A stretch of 9,829 bases of DNA from contig DAIOTP010000121.1 in the NCBI GenBank assembly GCA_036751905.1, positions 1-9,829 on the forward strand. The letters run 5' to 3'. The notes under the pieces are model-generated. The model saw only the letters and a list, made by a program, of their open reading frames with translations. It was not told where the DNA came from and searched no databases. The position numbers were made by a program, and so were the translations under genes. This document shows positions 1-5,836 of this stretch, piece after piece (positions within the stretch are counted from its first letter, which is position 1; every line of letters starts with the position of its first letter). This DNA is from T3Sed10-241 sp036751905 (GTDB lineage: Bacteria; Bacteroidota; Bacteroidia; Flavobacteriales_D; Cryomorphaceae).

Positions 1-38
1 GCCATCGCAGTGGCATCTAGTAGGTACACACAAGCGGA

Positions 39-1076
39 CTAGCACATAATAATATTACGTGTACGGCAAACAGTGTCTAAAACTGTATTTTGATCCTCTG
101 GATGAATATAATTAAGATCAGGTTCAAGATTTGTAATAAACCCATGAAAAACTTCCACTGAATCAGATAGTGCTGCTACACTTAGAATATGCCTATTCAT
201 GCCGATACTTCCGGATTTTTCACAAATCATAGCGGGTGTGCAAACTTTCATATACTTTACAATTTCATCAATCATTCTATTCCATTCTGCTTCTTCTTCT
301 TCTGGTGTTTTTGGGTGCTTGACCTGAATATTAAAAAAATTGGCAAGATCTTCTTCAAATGCCCAGCCAAAAACACTTGAAGCTCCAGGGCTTGGGTCAT
401 TAACACTTAAAACATGTGCACATAAAGTATCCACATGATCTTGAGTCAACGGACACCCATCGACCAAGGGTTTGTCCTCTGGATCAGTAAGCCTTAGTTC
501 AATCATATCGTCATCAGGGGCGGCACTAAGTACATTGTCGCCGGGCTGATAGCCAGATACAAATAAGCAATTTTCAACCACCACATTCTCCACTTCGGCG
601 GTGCCGTATATAGAGGTGTACCTGCCTAAAGTAAAGGCGCACTGCACGAATAGAAAGTCGGACATGTCCCGCTCACCTTCCTGGCTTGCAAAAAACTCGC
701 CGTCAATAAGTATCGTACTTGAGCGAAAATCGATACCGTAAAATTTGGAGCCACTTGCGCTGTACTCTTTGTTTAAACGCATCAGCTGCAGGTTTACCCC
801 TTCAAAGACCGTTTCGGGATAATCTTCCGGGTTGTTTCCACTTTCACCGCGTATCACCAGCGGAATGTTGGAGGTAAGGATGCCCGTAGCTGAGCTGTAC
901 TTGCCTGCTGCAATCACAATGGTATCATAAGGAGCGGCGGCATTCAGTGCATCCTGCACTTCCGTAAATTGCGCTGGGCGGTACTGGTTGTTGCTCACCG
1001 TCCATGTGGTAGCCAGCAGGGAGAGTGGCGTTGAAATAATTGCTAATAGGGTGCTTAGGGCAAAGGTTGTTTTCAT
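39..1076 (-). CDS. Secreted protein: N-terminal beta-helix-like region fused to an unrecognised Cys-containing C-terminal half
   Basis: The 345-residue product starts with a signal peptide (Lys2, hydrophobic core at about 5-22, likely cleavage after LLA at 20-22), so it is exported. Residues 24-180 have the short beta-strand repeats and the opening (WTVSNN, then a QDALNAA/DTIVIAAG-type coil) seen at the start of right-handed parallel beta-helix proteins of Bacteroidetes. The helix seems to stop early, near residue 183. Residues 186-345 look different: an acidic helical stretch (TPEEEEAEWNRMIDEIVKYM, 257-276), six cysteines (208, 219, 279, 285, 337, 345) and no family I recognise. The break coincides with a composition shift: by hand count, bases 541-900 are about 49% G+C and bases 61-420 about 37%. 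No type IX secretion sorting domain is visible at the C-terminus, which ends in Cys followed by TAG. It is a monocistronic gene after a 362-base gap. Export is well supported; substrate and role are unknown. Confidence 0.7.
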   Translation of the reverse strand: MKTTFALSTLLAIISTPLSLLATTWTVSNNQYRPAQFTEVQDALNAAAPYDTIVIAAGKYSSATGILTSNIPLVIRGESGNNPEDYPETVFEGVNLQLMRLNKEYSASGSKFYGIDFRSSTILIDGEFFASQEGERDMSDFLFVQCAFTLGRYTSIYGTAEVENVVVENCLFVSGYQPGDNVLSAAPDDDMIELRLTDPEDKPLVDGCPLTQDHVDTLCAHVLSVNDPSPGASSVFGWAFEEDLANFFNIQVKHPKTPEEEEAEWNRMIDEIVKYMKVCTPAMICEKSGSIGMNRHILSVAALSDSVEVFHGFITNLEPDLNYIHPEDQNTVLDTVCRTRNIIMC

Positions 1077-1438
1077 CTTGATCAGGTTAAATGATGAGGG
1101 CTTATGTGCAAAATGAACAATGCTATTGACTATTCGGCTGGCTTGTTTTTGCTTTAGGCTTCACTACAAAGTTGGTTTTTATCTTTAAAAATATCAAAGC
1201 GTCTAAGCTTACTGATGGAAAAGATATAGCCGATTTTCCTTTCTCACCGCCCCAAGCCATGGGCGTGTTTTAACCCTGCCGCCCGGCTCACCCAAGCCCG
1301 GTTTACATTCTTATAAAGGCTTTTCTTGCCTATCTTTTTTCTGTGGAAAACTAGCACCTCGTTGGGCTACCCGCAATAGCCACTTCTGGTCATTTTCAAT
1401 CCCTGAATGCGGAGTGAACAGATGGCCGTTTTTGGTAC
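1077..1438. other. Intergenic stretch without a recognisable gene
   Basis: I see no gene in these 362 bases. They hold the 5' region of the secreted-protein gene and the 3' region of the PAS-LuxR gene. A GC-rich imperfect hairpin (arms 1283-1288 and 1295-1301, six pairs with one bulged C, 6-base loop) and a short one (AGGC/GCCT, 1317-1320 and 1328-1331) lie inside. Neither has a T-run on its 3' side on the minus strand, which is the strand transcribed here, so I do not call a terminator. No promoter with a convincing Bacteroidetes TAnnTTTG element was found. Confidence 0.5.
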
Positions 1439-2218
1439 TCACAACCACCCCTCTTCAATCGCCCGTATTACCAACTGCAATGTGGAAGATGTTTCGGTTT
1501 TGTTTAGCATCCTTTTGCGGTGGTTGTCGACAGTGTGCCTGCTGATGTGAAGCTGCCCGGCAATTTCTTCCGAGGTCTTGTTTTGCGCAAGCAGGGCAAG
1601 GACTTGTTTTTCGCGTTTGGAGAGGGGTTGAGGGCGTACTATCTCGTTGAGTTGCTTGTGGGCGTCGATGTAGGAAGGCTCACCCTCCAGGCCAATCAGG
1701 GAGAGGCTCATTTGCGTCGAGGTCTTCAAATGAGTGATGTCGGTGAACACCACAAAGGTGTGGATCACGGCGCCGTCCACGGCCATATTGATGGTCACCA
1801 CTTGTTGCAGAATACGTACATAATGTCCGCTTTTGTGCTGTACGCGGAAATCATAGCGCGTCTTGTACTTCATGACTTTTTCGACCGGGAGGGCCATGAA
1901 AAATTCCGTGATTTTTGATTCAAACTGAACGTAATGTATCGCGTCTTCTGGATGCAACAATGAAAAGAAAAGCTGCGGGGTAAACTCAAGATTGGTATAG
2001 CCAAGTACGCTCTGCACGGCAGCGCTGCAATACTCAAAGGCCGTTACGGCGGGATTAAAGATCATACAGAAATAATCGCCTACCTGAAATATGTCGAGCA
2101 TCTTTTTGTAAAGCTCGACTTCCATTTTTAAATCTTTCTCCGACCTGGATTTACCAATTTTTTCCCAGGCCTTTTTCGCCTCATTGTAGAGAAGACTCGC
2201 ACTGTTTCCTGAAGTCAT
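1439..2218 (-). CDS. PAS-domain LuxR-type transcriptional regulator
   Basis: This cytoplasmic 259-residue protein has a PAS sensor fold at about residues 45-163 and a LuxR/GerE helix-turn-helix at 199-259. The PAS region shows the expected elements: strand around DYFCMIFNP, a helix around AAVQSVLGYT, LHPED at 88-92, and the closing TFVVFTDITHLK strand at 154-165. The HTH reads LSKREKQVLALLAQNKTSEE, then IA, a turn, and the recognition helix around SRHTVDNHRKRM. There is no receiver domain and no transmembrane segment, so it probably reads a small ligand or protein partner rather than a phosphorelay. This PAS + LuxR architecture is frequent in Bacteroidetes. The ATG at 2218 is taken as the start; residues 10-45 before the PAS core are helical. 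It stands alone, with 147 bases before it and no cotranscribed partner. The ligand and targets cannot be read from the sequence. Confidence 0.85.
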   Translation of the reverse strand: MTSGNSASLLYNEAKKAWEKIGKSRSEKDLKMEVELYKKMLDIFQVGDYFCMIFNPAVTAFEYCSAAVQSVLGYTNLEFTPQLFFSLLHPEDAIHYVQFESKITEFFMALPVEKVMKYKTRYDFRVQHKSGHYVRILQQVVTINMAVDGAVIHTFVVFTDITHLKTSTQMSLSLIGLEGEPSYIDAHKQLNEIVRPQPLSKREKQVLALLAQNKTSEEIAGQLHISRHTVDNHRKRMLNKTETSSTLQLVIRAIEEGWL

Positions 2219-2251
2219 GCCAGATACTTTAATAAGGTCTATTTTGAACAG

Positions 2252-2269
2252 TCGTTTTTATCAAAACGA
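2252..2269. promoter_or_regulatory. Inverted repeat upstream of the PAS-LuxR gene (possible operator)
   Basis: A perfect inverted repeat TCGTTTT-TATC-AAAACGA (7-base arms, 4-base spacer) lies 33 bases upstream of the start codon of the PAS-LuxR gene. It is not followed by a T-run on either strand, so it is a poor terminator. Its place in the 5' region makes a protein-binding site, perhaps autoregulatory, the more likely reading. This is inference from position and symmetry only. Confidence 0.3.
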
Positions 2270-2334
2270 ATTTAGAAAAAAACACATAAAAAGATGAAGT
2301 CTGGTGAAGCTACTAAAATTCATTAACAGACACT

Positions 2335-2361
2335 TTACCTTGCCTTAACAATAGCAGGTAA
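2335..2361 (-). terminator. Weak hairpin just after the DUF2130 stop codon
   Basis: On the minus strand TTACCTGC pairs with GCAAGGTAA (eight pairs with one bulged base) around a 10-base loop, starting 4 bases after the TGA of the DUF2130 gene. Its position suits a transcript end, but no U-rich tract follows, so it may only protect the 3' end or be chance. Confidence 0.25.
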
Positions 2362-2365
2362 TGGT

Positions 2366-3628
2366 TCAGGCGGGTAATTCATCATCACCTCCCCCCAACT
2401 CCAACGCCCTCACCGCCTGCACCGCACTCCCGGCAATCCCTTTAATGGAGCCGTACATCTCAATGGTGTTGGTGGTCACTTTGTCGATTTGCTTTTCGCG
2501 TTCTTTCCAGATGCGCTGCATGGAGCGCTTTTCGCTTTCGAGAGATGTTCTCATGTATGTAAAGCCTTCTACAATGGCTTCTACCTGCATGCGAAAAGTG
2601 GTGCTGGTGAGGAAGTCGTAGAGCATGTGCATCTTGTCGCCTCTGTTTTCCTGGGAGCTGATGGCGGTGCTCAACTGGATGACTGATTCACGGAGCACGG
2701 TGCAAAGTCCTTTGAACTCCTCATAGCTGCACACCCACACGCCATCCATGATGCCCATGCGGTCGAAGCCCGTCGGCATGGCTTCCGTGACCAATACACC
2801 CACATCGGCACCTTTCTCCCGCATATCGGCTTTGAACTTTTCTATCCAACCGGTATGGAAGTCTTTGGTGCGCTTGCTTTCGTAGTAGATTTTGCCGCAG
2901 TTTTGCCTGGTGCGGGTATTCACAATTTGGATGCAATCCCCACCTCGGGCACCTTTCTTGATTTCATCAATGGTATCGAGGGGGAAGCGGGCCATGAGCC
3001 ACTCTTCAATGGCAAGCTCCTGCACTTCGCCTTGCAGCTGCGTGGAGCCTTGTTCCTGCTTGCGCTTCATTTCCTCCGTGAGCTTGCGCTGGTCTTCCAA
3101 CTGTTTCTGTAGCTCCTTGATGCGAAGCTCGTTCTTGTCTTCTTCCGACTTTTTGATCTTGTCCCGCTCAGCGGCCAGCATTTCATTTAGCTTTCGCTGG
3201 GCCTCTGCCTCCGCAGCTTCCTTCACTTCGCTATTTTCCCGCTTCAGACGTTCTATCTCCGCCCTGCTGCGGCTGAGTTCCTTGACCTGTTCTGACTTTT
3301 CATTGAGTTCAGCTTGCAGCGCCTGGAATTGCTCTGACTGCTCCTCGGCCAGCTTGGCTTTGAGCCTTGCTTCAATGCCCTTCCGGTCTTCCTTGAGTTG
3401 CTGCTCCAGCCGTTCCTGAAACAGTTCATTCTCCTGCTTCTTTTTCAGCTCAAAGTCCTTCTGCGCGTTCCTGAGTTTTTCTTCCTGCTCGCTCACCTTC
3501 TTTTGTTCCGCAGCGAGTTGAGACTGGTACTTCTGCTTGATCTCTTCTTCCAACTGATGCGCAAGGATGTCCTGCACATCGATGGAGGTGCCGCAGTTGG
3601 GGCATTTTATTTGGCTTTGGTTGTTCAT
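2366..3628 (-). CDS. DUF2130 domain protein: CxxC motif, coiled coil and PD-(D/E)xK nuclease-like domain
   Basis: The product has 420 residues. It opens with a single zinc-ribbon-like knuckle (CPNC at 9-12), followed by a long charged coiled coil rich in Glu, Lys and Gln (about 25-195), then the DUF2130 domain (about 197-345). That domain carries a PD-(D/E)xK-like layout: a leading Glu helix (GEVQELAIEEWL, 200-211), an acidic D231 after GARGG, and ExK (E250, K252) in KIYYESKRTKDF; VGVLVTEAMP follows as the next core strand. This is the family signature I use for the call. A second helical region (345-410) ends the protein. The family is widespread and its job is not established; DNA binding or cleavage is inferred from the fold. 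A purine-rich GGAAAGGAAG stretch lies about 11 bases before the ATG and can serve as ribosome binding site. Its G+C (about 57% in sampled lines) exceeds that of the adjacent BREX genes, so it is more likely resident DNA than part of that operon. Confidence 0.85.
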   Translation of the reverse strand: MNNQSQIKCPNCGTSIDVQDILAHQLEEEIKQKYQSQLAAEQKKVSEQEEKLRNAQKDFELKKKQENELFQERLEQQLKEDRKGIEARLKAKLAEEQSEQFQALQAELNEKSEQVKELSRSRAEIERLKRENSEVKEAAEAEAQRKLNEMLAAERDKIKKSEEDKNELRIKELQKQLEDQRKLTEEMKRKQEQGSTQLQGEVQELAIEEWLMARFPLDTIDEIKKGARGGDCIQIVNTRTRQNCGKIYYESKRTKDFHTGWIEKFKADMREKGADVGVLVTEAMPTGFDRMGIMDGVWVCSYEEFKGLCTVLRESVIQLSTAISSQENRGDKMHMLYDFLTSTTFRMQVEAIVEGFTYMRTSLESEKRSMQRIWKEREKQIDKVTTNTIEMYGSIKGIAGSAVQAVRALELGGGDDELPA

Positions 3629-3669
3629 GATATCTATTTCTTCCTTTCCATTCTTAACCCTCTTCTATG

Positions 3670-3681
3670 AATGAATTCATT
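3670..3681. promoter_or_regulatory. Perfect 12-base palindrome AATGAATTCATT in the gap between brxL and the DUF2130 gene
   Basis: The palindrome sits 42 bases upstream of the DUF2130 start codon, in the only sizeable gap between brxL and that gene. Just upstream on the minus strand is a poor match to a Bacteroidetes promoter: TTG at 3715-3713, then 21 bases, then AGTTTTTG at 3691-3684, which lacks the TA of TAnnTTTG. If that promoter were real, the palindrome would lie near the transcription start and could act as an operator. The symmetry is certain; the function is a guess. Confidence 0.25.
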
Positions 3682-3774
3682 TTCAAAAACTGACCAGCAT
3701 CCGTTCGAGGGTCAAGGCTATTGCTTCGATTCTTGTCTGGTTAGTTCACACACTAGAAGTTATGCCTTCAAATT

Positions 3775-5826
3775 TCACTCCATCAATATTGACTTCTGAA
3801 TCAGCATTTGATTGTTGCCATAAAATGGCACATCGGTGCTTCCCAGCACGCTCTGTGGCACTGTAGCTAGTTCCTGTAAGTTATCCATCGGCACAATTAC
3901 GGTTTTGGCTCCATTCTCTGAAAGCAATGTCACTTTATCGCTAAAGTTGGAAGCCCGCTCGATGGCTCCTCCGATTGAAATATTACCAAGCACAGCCAGA
4001 CCCGGCTTCAAATTTCGCTTATACAAGGCAGAAATCATGGCTATGTAAACTGCGCTGCCCACTCCAGAGCCAATTGACTTGCCAAGTAGATTGGTGATTT
4101 GAACATTCACATCAAAGTTGGTAAGACTGTGCTGCTCATTCAATATTTTCTTTTCGTTTGCCTTAATGTATTGATAGGTATTGCGAACGTTTTCCTTGAC
4201 TACAGCTGCCGTTGTCCCGGAAATTTGCAGTTTACCACTTCCCATAGTTACTACTACTTCAAGTCTTACCAATGAGAAGTTCTCTCCATCACTGGTGCAA
4301 GTGTAGCAAACACCCGGCGGAAGCGGATTATTCTCGATCAATTGAGAGCCCCTGTCCTCCGGTAATCCTACAAAAGTTTCTTCCTGGTTTTCTTTATCGA
4401 TATAAGAAAAGTTGGTGTCCCAGAACTCCATTCCACCAATACGCTTCAGCTGTTCTTTTACCCTCCTTCGCATTTCCATAGCAATAGTGAGGTATTCCCT
4501 AACATCTTCTTTGGTGAAATTGCCATCAGGGTGAAGCAACTTAATAAGGCCTGAAACTGTTTTTTTCACTGGCTTGGTGTCACGCTGTTTCAGGTGTGAT
4601 CCGAGGGAAAAATATTGCTCCAAAACATCGGTGTAAGTTACTCTGCGCAAATTCTTGAGTACTTCCGAGAAATAGTCAGTGCTAAAGCCGTAGTTAGAAG
4701 TAAAGTTGGCAGGTGAAAATTTGATCAGCTCCCATCCTGGTAGATAAAAGTGGATACGATCGAGGAACGCAGTATCGGAGCTTACTTCATCCGTAAGCGG
4801 ACTGAACAGGTGGGAGGTTTGCAGCACTGTCTCCACTGGTTGATTGATGTTCCCATTGAGAATGATGGAGGCATTACCAGTAATCTCTCCACCTGATCCT
4901 GCGCGGGAAAAGGAACCTGATTCCATGTAATCCTTCATTAATGGGATGGCATCCCTGTCTTTGAAAAGCTTATCGGTCGCTTCATCAAAGCATATTGCAT
5001 CCCACTGGCCCACTGCCCCAACGCGGCCAGTAGACCCGTGTACAAAAAGTTTAGCTACAGTGCCCTGTCCGCCCGAAATAAGAACGGCATAAGGCGTCAG
5101 CTCTTTGAAGACATAGGATTTTCCCGTGGATCTTGGGCCCAATTCTACAAAATTGAAATTGGACTCCACCAACGGTATAAGGCGCGAAAGCAAGAGCATT
5201 TTGACCCGTTCAGTCATCCCTTCTGATTCGGGTTCATAACCACTGCTGCGCAACAGCAAATTCATCCATTCCTTCCGTGAAAATTCCTTTCGCTTGGATT
5301 TCACCTTCTCCATATCGAACGAAGAAAGTTGAATGGGCTTGATTTCGCGTATGACGAAAGGATAGGTAGTGGTACCCAACTTGCTGTTAGAATCATATTC
5401 GATATCAATGATTGCCCAGATACCGCCCAACATCATTTTGTCGTGCTCTAATACAAGTACATCACGGATTACGGCATCTTTGATGTTGCTGTTATGTAAC
5501 TGTGCCCAATACCTGTCACGCTTCGCGTCGAGCTTTACGGATATTTTATCAATGATTTTAAAGCTCCCGGCTTCTCTTATTTTGGAATGAATGAGATCAC
5601 TTTCTTCCGGGCTCACATAGTGCTTTGATAGGATGCTTTTAACATTTGCCATTCCCAGGCGAATCTTTTCTTCATCATCTGTAGAGCAGGAGTTGGCAAT
5701 GAGGTATTCCAACACAAATACGGGAACATTCGCACCCACTTTTACACTGCGCACAAGGTCTTTTTTCACCACGTAGCCTCTGAAGTGCTCCAGTAACTTT
5801 TTATCTAAATCGTCAAGTGTTATCAT
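3775..5826 (-). CDS. brxL: BREX system AAA+/Lon-like protein BrxL
   Basis: BrxL is a core BREX protein, a DNA-binding AAA+ ATPase with a Lon-protease-like C-terminal domain, needed for phage exclusion. Counting from MITLDDLDKK (683 residues), the N-terminal domain (1-220) begins with the family pattern LDKKLLEHFRGYVVKKDL. The ATPase core has Walker A GPRSTGKS (230-237), the BrxL-typical stretch LISGGQGTVAKLF (249-261), Walker B AICFDEA (277-283), a sensor-1 Asn in IILNGN (321-326), and DRIHFYLPGWE (356-366). The Lon-like domain covers about 569-675 with SGVGSAV (587-593), LGNISIGG, and GAKTVIVP. I chose the start at 5826 because it matches the family N-terminus; an in-frame ATG at 5859 would add 11 residues that overlap the end of pglZ. 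It starts 10 bases after the pglZ stop, so it is the distal gene of the operon. Among the six described BREX types, BrxL marks types 1 and 4. Confidence 0.93.
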   Translation of the reverse strand: MITLDDLDKKLLEHFRGYVVKKDLVRSVKVGANVPVFVLEYLIANSCSTDDEEKIRLGMANVKSILSKHYVSPEESDLIHSKIREAGSFKIIDKISVKLDAKRDRYWAQLHNSNIKDAVIRDVLVLEHDKMMLGGIWAIIDIEYDSNSKLGTTTYPFVIREIKPIQLSSFDMEKVKSKRKEFSRKEWMNLLLRSSGYEPESEGMTERVKMLLLSRLIPLVESNFNFVELGPRSTGKSYVFKELTPYAVLISGGQGTVAKLFVHGSTGRVGAVGQWDAICFDEATDKLFKDRDAIPLMKDYMESGSFSRAGSGGEITGNASIILNGNINQPVETVLQTSHLFSPLTDEVSSDTAFLDRIHFYLPGWELIKFSPANFTSNYGFSTDYFSEVLKNLRRVTYTDVLEQYFSLGSHLKQRDTKPVKKTVSGLIKLLHPDGNFTKEDVREYLTIAMEMRRRVKEQLKRIGGMEFWDTNFSYIDKENQEETFVGLPEDRGSQLIENNPLPPGVCYTCTSDGENFSLVRLEVVVTMGSGKLQISGTTAAVVKENVRNTYQYIKANEKKILNEQHSLTNFDVNVQITNLLGKSIGSGVGSAVYIAMISALYKRNLKPGLAVLGNISIGGAIERASNFSDKVTLLSENGAKTVIVPMDNLQELATVPQSVLGSTDVPFYGNNQMLIQKSILME

Positions 5827-5836
5827 AATCAAAGTT

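Noticed and set aside
1317..1340. Plus-strand terminator-like element (AGGC, 7-base loop, GCCT, then ATCTTTTTT)
   Set aside because: The stem is only four pairs and no plus-strand gene precedes it; on the minus strand the T-run is on the wrong side.
1520..1918. Plus-strand open frame of 132 codons
   Set aside because: It is antisense to the PAS-LuxR gene, whose domains span the same bases; nothing in it resembles a protein family.
2892..3419. Plus-strand open frame of 175 codons, very rich in Ser, Arg and Phe
   Set aside because: It is the antisense of the DUF2130 coiled coil; Glu/Lys/Gln codons read backwards give Ser/Phe/Leu, and the protein has no family features.
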